Source of the DNA: Xenorhabdus yunnanensis
GTDB lineage: Bacteria > Pseudomonadota > Gammaproteobacteria > Enterobacterales > Enterobacteriaceae
Length of the DNA stretch: 64,000 nucleotides
Assembly: GCF_028598805.1 (NCBI RefSeq)
Contig: NZ_JAQRFI010000026.1
Location: 1-64,000, forward strand
Reading direction: 5' to 3'
Positions 47,380 through 58,858 of this stretch are shown here, piece by piece. The translations under genes and the position numbers were made by a program. The notes under the pieces were generated by a model. That model was not told the origin of the DNA. It saw nothing but the letters and a program-made list of their open reading frames with translations, and searched no databases. Numbering within the stretch: position 1 is the first letter of the stretch; each line of letters opens with the position of its first letter.

Positions 47380-47409
47380 TTATTGGTGAGAAACTTATTG
47401 GTGAGAAAC
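47380..47409. repeat. Perfect 15-bp duplication of the rapA 3' end
   Basis: TTATTGGTGAGAAAC occurs at 47380-47394 and 47395-47409. The right copy encodes the last four codons and stop of minus-strand rapA, and the left copy is its downstream duplicate. A second, nine-base duplication (TTATTCACG at 47352 and 47361) lies just beyond. Confidence 0.92.
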
Positions 47410-50304
47410 GACCACCAAACGAATAGCATCCAGACGCCAGTTAGCCTGATCAAGATTGAGCAGTAGATTCTTATGCTCAGATTCAATCGCTTCCAGCTCA
47501 TCATCACGGATATTCGGGTTAACCGCTTTCAGGGCTTCCAGACGTGACAATTCAGCCGACAGCACTTCATCTGCTTCTTTCTTCGCCTTATCAATCAACA
47601 CATGCGCTTGCTCTTCAATCAGAGGCTCAGATTGTTGCAAAATAGCATGAACTTCTTTTTGTACCGCATTAACCAACTTGCTGGCGTTGTGACGGTTGAT
47701 GGCGTTCAGCTGGCGGTTGAAGCTTTCAAATTCTACCTGAGAAGCCAGATTGGTTCCTTTCAGATCCAACAAGAGGCGTACTGGCGTTGGTGGCAAGAAA
47801 CGGGTCAATTGCAGATGCTTCGGCGCTTGGGCTTCAACAACGTAAATCAACTCAACCAACAGTGTACCGACTGGCAGTGCCTTGTTTTTCAGGATGGAAA
47901 CGGCACAGCTTCCCGTATCCCCAGACAGGACTAAATCCAGACCATTGCGAATGATTGGGTGTTCCCAGCTCAGGAATTGAGTATCTTCGCGGGACAGTGC
48001 TTTTTCACGGTCAAACGTAATGGAGCAGCCATCTTTTGGTAATCCGGGGAAATCAGGCACCAGCATATGATCGGATGGATGCAGGGCAATAATATTGTCG
48101 CAGCGATCTTCCTGATTGATACCAATGATATCGAACAGATTCAGGGCAAAATTCACCAGATCTGTATCGTTATCTTGTGCAGCAATCTGTTCTGCCAGTT
48201 TCTGGCCTCGCTCGCCACCGTTGGAGTTCATCTCCAGCAGACGGTCACGTCCTTGCTCTAATTGTTGTTTGAGCGTCTCATGATGCTTGCGGCATTCCGC
48301 AATAAATTCACAGAATCCGGTTTGCTCATTTGGTTTAGCAAGGAAATTCAGCAGGATTTCATAATATTTGTCATAGATGGGGCGGCCTGTAGGACAAGTA
48401 TGTTCAAAGGCATCCAGACCTTCGTGATACCAACGCAGAAGAATGGACTGCGCAGTATTTTCCAGATAAGGCACACTGATTTTGATATCGCGGCTTTGAC
48501 CGATACGATCCAGACGACCGATGCGCTGTTCCAGCAAATCAGGATTGAATGGCAAATCAAACATGACAAGTTGGTTGGCAAACTGGAAATTACGTCCTTC
48601 TGAGCCAATTTCAGAACAGAGCAGCACTTGCGCGCCTTCTTCTTCAGAAGCAAAGTAAGCAGCGGCACGGTCACGTTCCAGCAAGGACAAACCTTCGTGG
48701 AACACGGCACTGCGGATACCTTCGCGCTCACGCAAAACTTGCTCCAGTTGCAGCGCAGTTTCCGCCTTGGCACAGATCACCAGTACTTTCTCATCGCGGT
48801 TTGCCATCAAGAAACCCATCAGCCATTCTACGCGGGGATCGAAATTCCACCATGTGGCATTTTCCCCTTCGAATTCCTGATAGATCCGCTCAGGATAAAG
48901 CATATCTTTGGCGCGCATCTCCACCGTCTTTTTGGCTCCCATGATTTCAGAAACCTTGATTGCCGTCTGATATTGGGATGGCAATGGTAACTTGATCTCA
49001 TGCAATTCACGATGTGGGAAGCCTTTTACGCCACCACGGGTATTACGGAAAAGCAATCGGCTGGTGCCGTGACGATCCATCAGCATGGTGATCAGTTCGC
49101 GGCGGGCATTTTCACTCTCTTCATCTTGATTGCTGTTTGCTGCTTTCAGCATAGGCACAATATCCTGCTCACTGATCAGGTCACCGATTGCATTTTGCTG
49201 ATCATTGTTCAGGATTTCACCGGATAACAGCAGCGTGACAGCATCTGCGACAGGGCGGTATTGCTGTTGTTCATCAATAAAAGCCTGATAATCGTGGAAA
49301 CGATTTTGGTCCAGCAAGCGCAGACGGGCAAAGTGGCTTTCTTGCCCCAACTGCTCTGGGGTTGCTGTCAACAGTAAGACAGAAGGGATTTGTTCTGCCA
49401 ATTGTTCGATAACATGATATTCGCGGCTTGGGGATGTTTCGCTCCATGCCAGATGATGAGCTTCATCTACCACCATCAAATCCCAACTCGCTTCCAGCAG
49501 ATGTTCAAAACGTTGCTTATTGCGGCGAACAAAATCCAGGGAACAGATAATCATCTGCTCAGTTTCGAATGGATTATCGCTGTCATGAAGCGCTTCGCTG
49601 TATCGGCCATCATCAAACAGCGAAAAACGCAGATTGAAACGGCGTAGCATTTCTACCAGCCATTGGTGTTGCAGGCTTTCAGGCACAATGACTAACACAC
49701 GTTCCGCACGTCCAGCCATCAATTGCTGATGGATAATCATACCGGCTTCAATGGTTTTACCCAAACCAACTTCATCCGCCAGCAATACACGAGGTGCGTG
49801 ACGCTTGCCCACTTCATTGGCAATGTGTAATTGGTGAGGAATCAAACTGGCGCGAATACCACGCAGTCCACTTTCAGCCAGACGGAACTGCTCACTTTGG
49901 TGTTTACGGGCGCGAAAACGCAAAGCAAAGCGATCCATGCGGTCAATTTGCCCCGCAAACAGGCGATCCTGTGGCTTGTTGAACGTCAGCTTGCTATCCA
50001 GAAAAACTTCCCGCAAGCAGGTGTTTTCTTCTTCAGTGTCCAGACGAGTACCGACATAGATCAGCAGGCCATTATCTTGCTGGACATCATCGATCTTGAG
50101 TTTCCAGCCTTCGTGACTGGTCACGGTATCGCTCACATTAAACATAACGCGGGTGATGGGTGAATCATTGCGTGCGTAAAGGCGGTTTTCTCCGCTGGCA
50201 GGGAAGAGTAACGTTACCATGCGCGCATCAAGCGCCACGACTGTTCCTAATCCAAGTTCGCTTTCTGTATCGCTTATCCAGCGTTGACCAAGAGTAAATG
50301 GCAT
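47395..50304 (-). CDS. rapA: RNA polymerase-associated ATPase RapA (HepA)
   Basis: A Swi2/Snf2 ATPase that recycles stalled RNA polymerase. It has 969 residues (E. coli 968). The N-terminal Tudor-like domains contact polymerase. ATPase motifs are [13 protein letters not shown] (Walker A, about 176), [10 protein letters not shown] (DEAH, about 280), [11 protein letters not shown], and in the second lobe [20 protein letters not shown]. The C-terminal region is specific to the family. The 3' end, including the stop, is duplicated just downstream. Confidence 0.97.
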   Translation of the reverse strand: MPFTLGQRWISDTESELGLGTVVALDARMVTLLFPASGENRLYARNDSPITRVMFNVSDTVTSHEGWKLKIDDVQQDNGLLIYVGTRLDTEEENTCLREVFLDSKLTFNKPQDRLFAGQIDRMDRFALRFRARKHQSEQFRLAESGLRGIRASLIPHQLHIANEVGKRHAPRVLLADEVGLGKTIEAGMIIHQQLMAGRAERVLVIVPESLQHQWLVEMLRRFNLRFSLFDDGRYSEALHDSDNPFETEQMIICSLDFVRRNKQRFEHLLEASWDLMVVDEAHHLAWSETSPSREYHVIEQLAEQIPSVLLLTATPEQLGQESHFARLRLLDQNRFHDYQAFIDEQQQYRPVADAVTLLLSGEILNNDQQNAIGDLISEQDIVPMLKAANSNQDEESENARRELITMLMDRHGTSRLLFRNTRGGVKGFPHRELHEIKLPLPSQYQTAIKVSEIMGAKKTVEMRAKDMLYPERIYQEFEGENATWWNFDPRVEWLMGFLMANRDEKVLVICAKAETALQLEQVLREREGIRSAVFHEGLSLLERDRAAAYFASEEEGAQVLLCSEIGSEGRNFQFANQLVMFDLPFNPDLLEQRIGRLDRIGQSRDIKISVPYLENTAQSILLRWYHEGLDAFEHTCPTGRPIYDKYYEILLNFLAKPNEQTGFCEFIAECRKHHETLKQQLEQGRDRLLEMNSNGGERGQKLAEQIAAQDNDTDLVNFALNLFDIIGINQEDRCDNIIALHPSDHMLVPDFPGLPKDGCSITFDREKALSREDTQFLSWEHPIIRNGLDLVLSGDTGSCAVSILKNKALPVGTLLVELIYVVEAQAPKHLQLTRFLPPTPVRLLLDLKGTNLASQVEFESFNRQLNAINRHNASKLVNAVQKEVHAILQQSEPLIEEQAHVLIDKAKKEADEVLSAELSRLEALKAVNPNIRDDELEAIESEHKNLLLNLDQANWRLDAIRLVVVSHQ

Positions 50305-50523
50305 AAATTTTGGCTCAGTTTTCTGTTAGACAATATTATTTATGGTTGCAGGGTGGCTGCTTTTGTTGGATATCGATCATCATTGGTTATCGATAGGGAT
50401 AGTTTTCAACTGAATTTTACAACGCCCGTTCTTTTGAAAACGGGATCACAAAAGTACAGTAGCCCATTAGAGGGGCGATATGTTAATTGAAGCTGAGCAA
50501 GTCGTCACCTGCAAAAATATCCA

Positions 50524-52929
50524 TTATTCGAAAGACATGCTCATTTGCCCGGTCAGCAGGGGCATAAAGTCATCGTGAATAAATGGCAAGATGGCATCAG
50601 CAATCGGCTTCAACTGCTTATGGATATAGTGTTCATAATCGAGTGCCGAGGTCTGGTTCTCCAATGGCTCAGGGCCTGATTGGGTAATGACGTAGTTGAT
50701 CCAACCACCATTTTGGTACTGTAATGGGCGATTATGCTGTTGATTATATTCATCCGCCAAACGTGCTGCCCGGACATGGGGAGGTACATTGCGCTGATAA
50801 TCAGATAAATTACGGCGCAGTCGTTTACGATACACCAGACGATCATCAAACTCACCCGTCAGCGTTTTGGCAATATACTCACGAATATAATTTTGATGTG
50901 ATTGTTTTCGATGTGATTGTTTTTGACATGATTGTTTTTGACATGATCGTTGATGAAAAATCAGGGTATACAACTCTTTCTGGAATATTTGTGCAAGAGG
51001 CGTCCAGTCGGTTCTTACTGTTTCCAATCCTTTGAAAATGACCTTATCACCGCTTAATCCGGCATAACGTTTTTTACTGCCTTGCTCAGCTCCTCGTACC
51101 GTTGGCATCAGGAAGCGCTGATAGTGCGTTTCAAACTCTAGCTCCAGTGTACTTTCAAGATTGAATTCGGTTTTAAGATGGTTTCGCCACCATTGGTTGA
51201 CAAATTGCGCCAGAGAATGTCCGATTTGACGGGCTTCTTCTTCTGAATGAGAGCGTTTTAGCCAGACAAATGTTGAATCCGTATCGCCATAAATCACCTG
51301 ATAGCCCTGTGATTCGATTAACTCACGGGTTTGGTGCATGATTTTGTGCCCACGCATCGTAATTGATGAAGTCAGGCGAGAATCAAAAAAATGACAGCCA
51401 GAAGCGCCGAGCACACCATAAAATGCATTCATAATAATTTTCAGAGCTTGGGAAAGCGGCGCATTTTGTTGCTTTTTAGCCTTGTCACGCTCATGCCAGA
51501 TTTGTGTAACGATATCCGGCAGACTATGTTGGGTGCGGGAGAAAAACGCCTGACGAAAACCAGGCACAGCATGTTCACTGTCAGGGTGAGCGATGCCTTC
51601 AACCATCCCGACGGGATCAATCAGAAACGTGCGAATAATCGAAGGATAGAGGCTCTTGTAATCCAGCACCAACACCGAATCGTATAACCCCGGAAACGAA
51701 TCCATCACAAAACCACCGGGGCTGTTATCATCGGAATAGGTTGGCTGAATGGGAGCGACATAGCCGATACGGTGCATTCTGGGCAGATAAAGATGCGTGA
51801 ATGCCGCCACAGATCCCCCACTGCGATCCACCGCCAATCCCGTTACCGTAGCGCGCTCCAATAGGAAGGCCATCAGATCGGTCTTCTCAAAAATACGATT
51901 AACCAGAACACAATCCTGTAAATTATAACGGGCGAGAGCGGGCTTATCTTCCTGAAAGCGGCGATTGATCTCATCCATGCGATCATAAGGATTATCGACC
52001 GCTTTCCCTTCCCCCAAGAGTTCTTGAGCGACAAATTCAAGGTTGAAAGAAGGAAAATTCCACGTTGCAGTTTTCAGGGCATCAATACCATCAATAATCA
52101 GACGACCTTCCGCCGAAGCGAAAAAGTGCCCCGGTTTGAAACCGTGCTCGCGCCATTCGAGCAAAGCCTTATTGCGACCGAATTTTAGCGGCACGTTATA
52201 GCGCTCAGCATGTTGCTGTAACACCTTCAAATCAAACTGAATCAGATTCCAGCCAATAATGGCATCAGGATCATAATGCGCCAGCCATTGATTGAGTTTT
52301 TCCAGCATCATTGGGCGACTGGCAACATACTCCAGTTTGAAATCGAGATCCTGTTGGCTACCATTTTCTGGCCCTAACATAAACACGGTTTTCTTGCCGC
52401 ATCCCGCCAAGCCAATGGAATATAGTTCGCCATGCTGACTGGTTTCGATATCTAGTGACACCCATTTCAAATCAGGTCGATAGGCGGGATTGGGTTTCAT
52501 TTGATAACTTATGTCGGATTTGTCGTCGGATTTGCGGCTGAACCAAACGGGAGCAGTAATAAAGCGCTCCATCATAAACCTATCGGGTGGGCGGATATCC
52601 GTTTCGTAGAGAGGAATATCCTGCTCCCTGAGCGCTTTTTCCAGATGTTGCAATTGACGATATTGTAGGCAATATAGCGCCGCAACAGGCTGGCGATTGA
52701 AATCTTTCAATGGCAATGTCTTTATTTCACACTGCCGCTCCTGTGTTAGTAAAGATTTTGCTTTAGGTAAATCATATTGAGGAATAAAGGCAACCGCTTT
52801 TTGACTAGGGATCGTGATACGACGTGGACCCTTATCCGTCGCCAGCCAATATATCAACTCGATACCAGATGGCGTATCTTTCCAGTGGCGAGTGAGTATA
52901 AAACCTTGCTCAACATGATTTGTCTGCAT
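50524..52929 (-). CDS. polB: DNA polymerase II (B family) with in-frame repeat insertion
   Basis: Proofreading polymerase used in SOS repair and replication restart in E. coli. It has 801 residues against 783 in E. coli. Exonuclease motif I is [13 protein letters not shown] (about residue 155). Polymerase motifs are [17 protein letters not shown] (about 417), [16 protein letters not shown] and YGDTDSTF (about 547). The extra length comes mainly from residues about 658-680, where four 15-bp units encode [15 protein letters not shown]-type pentapeptides between the thumb helices. Downstream of it the family sequence [20 protein letters not shown] resumes, so the frame is kept. I could not find a convincing LexA box upstream. 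Confidence 0.96.
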   Translation of the reverse strand: MQTNHVEQGFILTRHWKDTPSGIELIYWLATDKGPRRITIPSQKAVAFIPQYDLPKAKSLLTQERQCEIKTLPLKDFNRQPVAALYCLQYRQLQHLEKALREQDIPLYETDIRPPDRFMMERFITAPVWFSRKSDDKSDISYQMKPNPAYRPDLKWVSLDIETSQHGELYSIGLAGCGKKTVFMLGPENGSQQDLDFKLEYVASRPMMLEKLNQWLAHYDPDAIIGWNLIQFDLKVLQQHAERYNVPLKFGRNKALLEWREHGFKPGHFFASAEGRLIIDGIDALKTATWNFPSFNLEFVAQELLGEGKAVDNPYDRMDEINRRFQEDKPALARYNLQDCVLVNRIFEKTDLMAFLLERATVTGLAVDRSGGSVAAFTHLYLPRMHRIGYVAPIQPTYSDDNSPGGFVMDSFPGLYDSVLVLDYKSLYPSIIRTFLIDPVGMVEGIAHPDSEHAVPGFRQAFFSRTQHSLPDIVTQIWHERDKAKKQQNAPLSQALKIIMNAFYGVLGASGCHFFDSRLTSSITMRGHKIMHQTRELIESQGYQVIYGDTDSTFVWLKRSHSEEEARQIGHSLAQFVNQWWRNHLKTEFNLESTLELEFETHYQRFLMPTVRGAEQGSKKRYAGLSGDKVIFKGLETVRTDWTPLAQIFQKELYTLIFHQRSCQKQSCQKQSHRKQSHQNYIREYIAKTLTGEFDDRLVYRKRLRRNLSDYQRNVPPHVRAARLADEYNQQHNRPLQYQNGGWINYVITQSGPEPLENQTSALDYEHYIHKQLKPIADAILPFIHDDFMPLLTGQMSMSFE
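50895..50954. repeat. 15-bp tandem repeat, 4 units, inside polB
   Basis: GATGTGATTGTTTTC (50895), GATGTGATTGTTTTT (50910), GACATGATTGTTTTT (50925) and GACATGATCGTTGAT (50940). The 15-base period preserves the reading frame. Confidence 0.93.
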
Positions 52930-53050
52930 AATCTTTCTGTTTAAGCGCTATAAGCCAGAATTAGTATTATCGATGATAGCTGCGACTATAGCATTTATAT
53001 TGTTTATTTATACAGTATTTTTTGACGGACCACTTGTTGGGAGGGTGATA

Positions 53051-54460
53051 ATGAAAAATGGGTTAACTAAAAAGCAAATGGAATTGCTCACCAGTTTTGA
53101 TAAAGAAAAACTGCTCGAAATTATTCAAGTCATTATTACGAATAATGAACAGGCTAAAACCACATTAAGTAGTGGCTACCTGTTGGAACCGAAAGATATT
53201 TTGAAACTGATAGAAAAAGAATATAAAAAACGCACTAAAAGCCAGCGATTCCTTGATTATCATGAAGCTGATATCTTCTTTAAAGAACTACATAAAATGA
53301 TGGCTCCGCTGCTTGATAATGCGATATCAAAGGCACCGCAAGAGTCGGAAATACTATTGGAGAAAATGGTGCTGGATTTTGACCGCGTGGCTGAAACTAA
53401 GGATACATCGAGTGGTGGCTGGCAGGATTATTACTTTTATGTCATTGAAACATGGGTAAAAGCGCTTGCCTTACAAAAAGACGTCGATAAGGCTGTTGTG
53501 GCGAATAAGCTTTTCAATATCGCCCAAAAAACTTATTTTTGTTTTAACGAGACTTTCTTGCTCAATTACAAAAATGACTTTGGTCTGGCAACATTTCAAT
53601 TACTGAGGGATCTCTTTTATCAACATAAAGAATATAGAGAAGCCATAGCTATCAGCAAGGCTCTCAATGATATGGATTTCCTGAAGAAGATGATTGATCA
53701 AAATATCGAATCCGCTTCAATAATGACAGCTTATCTGGCTTATGCGGAATTGCTGATTGAAGATGTCCGGGCGGATGAAGCCATTGTGGTACTGGAGAAT
53801 TTTCGAAAAGATCATGAAATTCAGCAATCCAGATACTATGAAGTGCTGATGTCACTGCTAATTAAAGCCAATATCGAAGAAGGTCAGAAAGAAAAAGCAA
53901 AAGAACTTTGCTTTGAAGCCTTCCAAAATGACTATAGCTATAAATTTTATGAATTATATGAAAGTCTGATTGACGAAAGTGAAAGAGCACAGGCGATACA
54001 ATTATTTCTGGACAGCAGCAAAAAAGATGGTGATTTCCAATATATTTGTTTCTTGGTCGAAATGAAGAAATTTGATCTTCTCAATGAATATATTTTGACG
54101 CTCGGAGAGGAAGATAAAGCCAATATTGTAGAAACTTTTGGTCATAAATTGGCTAGGGAAGGTTCAACTGGGCTGTATAAATGCGGATTTGCTCATTCTG
54201 CGATATTTTTGCGACGAGCGTTGGTCAGTGAGGTTCTAAATCGCGGTGCAAGTAAATATTACAAATATGCTGTTTCTGATCTGAAAAAGAGCTTTGACTA
54301 TAGCCAAAAGCTATCAGATTGGCAGGGGATTTATACTCATGAAGCTTATCTAAACGGATTGTATGAAAAGCATAAAAGAAAAGTTTCATTCTGGACCTTG
54401 GTAGACGAAAAAATTAAAGACATTTCAGTTGGTAAAGATGGAGTGCATTACGAAAAGTGA
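53051..54460 (+). CDS. DUF6880-like alpha-helical repeat protein, function unknown
   Basis: A 469-residue protein. The start at 53051 has GGGAGGG about seven bases upstream; an earlier ATG at 52973 adds a hydrophobic stretch without a ribosome site and is less likely. The sequence is almost all helical, with pairs of helices like TPR or similar solenoids (YAELLIEDVRADEAIVVLEN; EEGQKEKAKELCFEAFQ). From memory the ends resemble DUF6880: N-terminal GLTKKQMELLTSFDKEKLLE and C-terminal AVSDLKKSFDY followed by HKRKVSFWTLV. There is no membrane segment or catalytic motif. AT-rich, divergent from polB and followed by its own terminator, it looks acquired. A scaffold role is only a guess. Confidence 0.6.
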   Translation: MKNGLTKKQMELLTSFDKEKLLEIIQVIITNNEQAKTTLSSGYLLEPKDILKLIEKEYKKRTKSQRFLDYHEADIFFKELHKMMAPLLDNAISKAPQESEILLEKMVLDFDRVAETKDTSSGGWQDYYFYVIETWVKALALQKDVDKAVVANKLFNIAQKTYFCFNETFLLNYKNDFGLATFQLLRDLFYQHKEYREAIAISKALNDMDFLKKMIDQNIESASIMTAYLAYAELLIEDVRADEAIVVLENFRKDHEIQQSRYYEVLMSLLIKANIEEGQKEKAKELCFEAFQNDYSYKFYELYESLIDESERAQAIQLFLDSSKKDGDFQYICFLVEMKKFDLLNEYILTLGEEDKANIVETFGHKLAREGSTGLYKCGFAHSAIFLRRALVSEVLNRGASKYYKYAVSDLKKSFDYSQKLSDWQGIYTHEAYLNGLYEKHKRKVSFWTLVDEKIKDISVGKDGVHYEK

Positions 54461-54502
54461 TAATTTAATTGCTGATAATTAAATATATTTATTATTACCT
54501 GA

Positions 54503-54533
54503 GGAGGAATAATTAAATTCCTCCTTTATCTTT
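54503..54533 (+). terminator. Terminator after the DUF6880-like gene
   Basis: GGAGGAAT/ATTCCTCC with an AATTAA loop, then TTTATCTTTC, 43 bases after the stop. Confidence 0.8.
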
Positions 54534-54726
54534 CAGATTGCTACTTGTGGATTAAAAAAGATAGAAGAAGAGATGTTATTTATAAAGAGTTGTTTTTTCC
54601 AGAGATAGATTACTGATTAAAATTATTTTAAATTAATCAAGATTGTTAAGCATTCCGCTATCATACTTAAGCACCTTTTGTTATTAAATCCAAGAGAAAA
54701 CGAAAATCAATTGAATCTGGTAAACC

Positions 54727-56433
54727 ATGATGAATAATCCAAACAAATTGAGTCAAACAGATATCAAAGCCTTACTGTTATTTATCGCTTTCATACTGCT
54801 ATATTTGTTACCGGGTATTTATGGGCATACTCCTTGGAAACAAGATGAAAATTACAGTTTTGGCATTATTCAAACCATGTATGAAACAGGGAATTGGTTG
54901 GTAACAATGAATGCGGGGCAACCTTTTATGGAAAAGCCTCCTTTGTATTATTGGACTGCAACTGCATTCGTCCATTTGTTATCTCACTGGCTTCCGATGC
55001 ACGATGCAGCCAGAACAGCCAGTTTATTTTTTTCAGTGATCAATTTTTCTTTTTTTATTCTGTTGGCTCGCCGTGTATTTGATGTCAAAAACTTTACAGA
55101 TAGTCGGATATGGATAGCCTTTGCTTTGTATGCAAGTGCTCCCGGATTGATTCGTCACAGCCACGATATGTTTACTGATACCTCATTGATAACAGGAACA
55201 ACCATCGGATTATATGGTTTGCTGGGATTAATCAAAAACGAAAAAACAGGTTACTCTTGTTTATGGTTGATCATTGGTACAGCTGTAACGCTGTTATCAA
55301 AAGGGGTCTTTATTCCGGGATTATTATGGATTTGCCTTGTTCTGGCTCCTGTATTTCTTAAACATTGTCGAACCAAACATTATTGGCTAGGTGCTTTATT
55401 GTCAGGAATCATTGCACTAATTTTAATCCTGCCGTGGCCAGTTATGTTATTGATTGAACATCCCGATTTATTCAAAGTTTGGTTTTGGGATAACAATATT
55501 GGTCGCTTCTTAGGTTTTTCTGTTGAAGATCTTGGAGCAAGAGGAAATTTGACAATAATCCCTGAGGCAGTGCTATTTTTTGCCTTCCCATCGGGTATAT
55601 TGGCTTTCATTTTTATGCTAATGAATCCAATTAAAATCTTAGTGAATAAACATTATTTCCTTTGTGCAGTGTTTGTTGTATTAGGGGTTGTTTTATTGCA
55701 GATTTCAGCCTCAGGTCGCGCATTATATTTATTACCCTTTATTGCACCAATGGCAATTTTAGCGACAGAAAAATTCATTAAAATGCCTAAGGTAATCTAT
55801 AAATACTTAACCATATTCTCCTCCACATTTTGGTCTATTCTGATTATATTTTTATGGGCCTGTTACTTTTTGTCGCTTTCCTCTGATTACAAGCATTGGT
55901 TAGCGCCGTTTGGCAGATGGTTGCCAATGAGTTATCAGATGCATTTTTCAGGATTTATCTTTGCTATCGCTGTTTTGATAACCGCTGTATGGATGGCGAA
56001 AAATTGTCTCATTTCTAAATCACCCGCCTTACGCGCTGCTCAAAATTGGGTTTTAGGTATCACTACCGTTTGGGGATTAGTATTTACGCTATTTGTTGGC
56101 TGGATTGATTACGCCAAGGGCTATAAAGAGGTATTTCTTGATTTGAAACACAAATTAGCTGGCATGTATCAAGTTAATGACTGTATGGCGTCGTATAATA
56201 TTGGTGAATCTGAAGCGCCAATGATTTATTACTTTGCTCATGTCTTGCATCAAAAACAGCATAAATTTGAAACGCCTGAAAAATGCGATTGGTTGATTGT
56301 GTTATCGGAAGAAATAGAACCTGCTCCTGAAGGAATGATGCTATTTTGGCATGGGCATAGGCCCGATGAAGATCGTGAAAATTTAGTTGTATATAAGAAA
56401 ATGGCGCTGGGTAATATAGAAAGTGATGAGTAG
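54727..56433 (+). CDS. ArnT-like (GT83/PMT_2) membrane glycosyltransferase
   Basis: A 568-residue inner-membrane protein with about 12 hydrophobic segments and a C-terminal periplasmic domain of about 80 residues. The N-terminal part after the first helix reads HTPWKQDENYSFGI, with the Asp-Glu pair expected in the first periplasmic loop of the C-type fold, then GQPFMEKPPLYYWTA, both typical of ArnT and related enzymes that move a sugar from an undecaprenyl carrier to lipid A or another acceptor. No arn operon genes accompany it, so it is an orphan and the donor sugar is unknown. Two adjacent ATGs (54727, 54730) are equally good starts. AT-rich and flanked by its own terminator, it is probably an accessory gene. 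Confidence 0.8.
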   Translation: MMNNPNKLSQTDIKALLLFIAFILLYLLPGIYGHTPWKQDENYSFGIIQTMYETGNWLVTMNAGQPFMEKPPLYYWTATAFVHLLSHWLPMHDAARTASLFFSVINFSFFILLARRVFDVKNFTDSRIWIAFALYASAPGLIRHSHDMFTDTSLITGTTIGLYGLLGLIKNEKTGYSCLWLIIGTAVTLLSKGVFIPGLLWICLVLAPVFLKHCRTKHYWLGALLSGIIALILILPWPVMLLIEHPDLFKVWFWDNNIGRFLGFSVEDLGARGNLTIIPEAVLFFAFPSGILAFIFMLMNPIKILVNKHYFLCAVFVVLGVVLLQISASGRALYLLPFIAPMAILATEKFIKMPKVIYKYLTIFSSTFWSILIIFLWACYFLSLSSDYKHWLAPFGRWLPMSYQMHFSGFIFAIAVLITAVWMAKNCLISKSPALRAAQNWVLGITTVWGLVFTLFVGWIDYAKGYKEVFLDLKHKLAGMYQVNDCMASYNIGESEAPMIYYFAHVLHQKQHKFETPEKCDWLIVLSEEIEPAPEGMMLFWHGHRPDEDRENLVVYKKMALGNIESDE

Positions 56434-56448
56434 AATATATTAGGAGAG

Positions 56449-56472
56449 TGGCCGTTTAAGCGGCCATTTTTG
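56449..56472 (+). terminator. Terminator after the ArnT-like gene
   Basis: TGGCCG/CGGCCA with a TTTAAG loop followed by TTTTTG, 15 bases after the stop. Confidence 0.88.
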
Positions 56473-56565
56473 CATAAAATCAATCAATTCTTATAATTTC
56501 TTTTCCACTGATCACTATATCCAATCCACAGAATATATCATGACCATATTGAAGTTTTCGATTGC

Positions 56566-57261
56566 TTAACCTATCCCCAAAATCACCGCCTCATCGGCCT
56601 CTCCACTTACTAGCTTCTCTGTTGCCCCATCATAATGAATTTTTCCATCGACAATCAGCAAAGAACGCGGAGCTATTTTTGCTGCATCATCAAGATTATG
56701 GGACACCATTAATAAAGTAATTTGGCGTTCATTGCATATTTGATCCAGCAATTCCAACATTTCATTACGCAAAGCAGGATCAAGTGCCGAAAAGGGTTCA
56801 TCCAGCAATAAAATCGGTTGATGGCGGACTAAACAGCGAGCCAGTGCCGCCCGTTGGCGTTGTCCGCCAGAAAGTTGAGCTGGCTGGCGAGATAAACACT
56901 CCTCCAGTGACACTTGTGTGGCAATCTGTTGGAGCGTTTTCTTTTGCTCAGTACTCAACCGCAATCCGGGGTGCAATCCCAAGCCAATATTTTGCTCAAT
57001 GGTTAAATGGGAAAACAGGTTATTTTCCTGAAACAGCATCGAAACGGGTCGCTTGGAAGGTGGGGTATTTGTGTGATTTTCGCCATCCAGCCAGATATTG
57101 CCTTGTTCTGGGAACTGGAAGCCCGCGATTAAACTTAATAATGTGCTTTTACCCGCTCCGCTTGGGCCGAGGATCGCAATGCGCTCTCCGGCTTTAACAC
57201 TCACATTAAAATGCATGGCAAGGTGTTCATAGGTGTAAGTGACATTTTCAAGTTTAATCAT
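56566..57261 (-). CDS. thiQ: Thiamine ABC transporter ATP-binding protein
   Basis: ATPase of the thiamine, thiamine-phosphate and TPP importer. The start at [13 protein letters not shown] (57261) gives 231 residues. Walker A is GPSGAGKST (residues 32-40), Q-loop FQENNLF, signature [14 protein letters not shown], Walker [12 protein letters not shown], and the H-loop VSH. The start lies eight bases inside the thiP 3' end. It is the last gene of thiBPQ. Confidence 0.96.
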   Translation of the reverse strand: MIKLENVTYTYEHLAMHFNVSVKAGERIAILGPSGAGKSTLLSLIAGFQFPEQGNIWLDGENHTNTPPSKRPVSMLFQENNLFSHLTIEQNIGLGLHPGLRLSTEQKKTLQQIATQVSLEECLSRQPAQLSGGQRQRAALARCLVRHQPILLLDEPFSALDPALRNEMLELLDQICNERQITLLMVSHNLDDAAKIAPRSLLIVDGKIHYDGATEKLVSGEADEAVILGIG

Positions 57262-58858
57262 GGCGTCGGCTCGGTAAGCGTTCAATCACAGTGAATAAAA
57301 TAAAACAAAGCAAAAGCAGTAGGAATGCGGTTACTGCACCATCCTGGCTACGATATGCCCCGATTTGTTGATACAGGTAATAAGGCAAGGTACGGAAATC
57401 TTCGTTGCCAAATAATGCGACAACCCCAAAATCTCCAATTGATAATACACAGGCAAAAGCCAACGCTTGTGCCAATGGGATTTTTAATGCCTTAAGCTCA
57501 ATCCAGCGTAGGCGGTGAAGTCCCTGAATATTAAGGGAGCGGCATAGGGGATTGTAACGCTCCGCCAGATCGCGCATTGGATTTTCCAACACTTTGAGGG
57601 CATAGGGGATCGCCATCAGGGCGTTGGTCAAGATAACCAATCCGTAAGGTGATTGAGGTATGCTAATGGTGGTGTTCAGCAGGAGGAAAAATCCTGTGGC
57701 AAGGACAATTCCCGGCATGGCAAGGATCAACAAGCCGCTGGTTTCCATTGCTTGTCCCCATCGGGGAGAGTGACGCAAGCGTAATTCGCGGCTGCTCCAT
57801 AGCAGCATCATAGTTAGGAAGGCACACAACAATCCTGCCCCCAACGCAATGATGATGGAAGTTGTCAGAGCCTGCCATAAAGCAGGTTGGCTTAATACAT
57901 TAAAAATACCACGGTTCAGACCATCAACGATTACTGCCAGTAAAGGGGGAAGTAACAGCAGTAAAGCGATGCCAATCAATAAACCATCAGATAATTTTCG
58001 CAGCCATGAATCCTGTGGATTACGCCATTGTTGTTGATGCCCATAACCAACGGAAAGTGCGCCCTTGAGCTTTTGGCTAAGGAGTACCAAACCGAGGCAG
58101 CAAAAAAGTTGTATCAAGGCAAGTAGGGCTGCATGACCAAGATCGTAGTCATAACTAATGGCCTGATAAATGGCTAGTTCAATAGTCGTTGCTGCCGGGC
58201 CTCCCCCCAAGGCAAGAACGGTTGCGAAACTGGCAAAACACAGCATAAAAATCAATGCACCAGTCGGCAAAATCTGGCGGCGCAGATAAGGCCACTCGAT
58301 AAAACGAAAATGCTGCCATTCATTCATACCAAGCTGGGCAGCGAGTTGGCGCTGCTCTATGGCAATACTTTCCAGAGATTGCAGCAATAACCGTGTTGCC
58401 ATTGGCATATTGAAGAAAATATGTGCCAGCAGAATGCCTTGCAATCCGTAAGGGGTAAAACGATATTCAATGCCTATCCATTGGAAAATATGTGCCAGCC
58501 AGCCAGTTTGACCATAAACAGTAAGAATGCCAAACAGAGCGACCAAAACGGGCAGAATCAATGTCATGGCGCATAGGCGCAGAAATAGCGTCTTTCCCGG
58601 AAAATGGCGACGGTAAAGTGCCCGTGCCAGAAAAATGGCAGGGGTTACCGAGAAGACAGCAGATAGAAATGCCTGCCAGAAAGTAAATCGAATGACATGC
58701 CAGAGATAACGGTCATTTAAAAATTCCTGCCAATGGCTTTCAGGCGCATTGAACCATAGTGCCCCGAATGCTGACAGGGCAACAATAATTAATAGGCCGG
58801 AGGCAATGACCCCCGGCAATAACCAACCCGCGATTAACGGCTTACAGCACTTTGCCAT
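57254..58858 (-). CDS. thiP: Thiamine ABC transporter permease
   Basis: Inner-membrane permease with two fused FbpB-like permease halves, about 12 membrane helices. Around 534 residues from [16 protein letters not shown] (58858), or 538 from 58870; both starts lie inside thiB, so the genes overlap. The two EAA-type loops that contact ThiQ are seen as [20 protein letters not shown] and [20 protein letters not shown]. Middle gene of the operon. Confidence 0.95.
   Translation of the reverse strand: MAKCCKPLIAGWLLPGVIASGLLIIVALSAFGALWFNAPESHWQEFLNDRYLWHVIRFTFWQAFLSAVFSVTPAIFLARALYRRHFPGKTLFLRLCAMTLILPVLVALFGILTVYGQTGWLAHIFQWIGIEYRFTPYGLQGILLAHIFFNMPMATRLLLQSLESIAIEQRQLAAQLGMNEWQHFRFIEWPYLRRQILPTGALIFMLCFASFATVLALGGGPAATTIELAIYQAISYDYDLGHAALLALIQLFCCLGLVLLSQKLKGALSVGYGHQQQWRNPQDSWLRKLSDGLLIGIALLLLLPPLLAVIVDGLNRGIFNVLSQPALWQALTTSIIIALGAGLLCAFLTMMLLWSSRELRLRHSPRWGQAMETSGLLILAMPGIVLATGFFLLLNTTISIPQSPYGLVILTNALMAIPYALKVLENPMRDLAERYNPLCRSLNIQGLHRLRWIELKALKIPLAQALAFACVLSIGDFGVVALFGNEDFRTLPYYLYQQIGAYRSQDGAVTAFLLLLLCFILFTVIERLPSRRHD

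Noticed and set aside
52930-52960. LexA box upstream of polB
   Set aside because: CTGT is present near 52938 but there is no matching ACAG at the right distance, so SOS control cannot be claimed from sequence.
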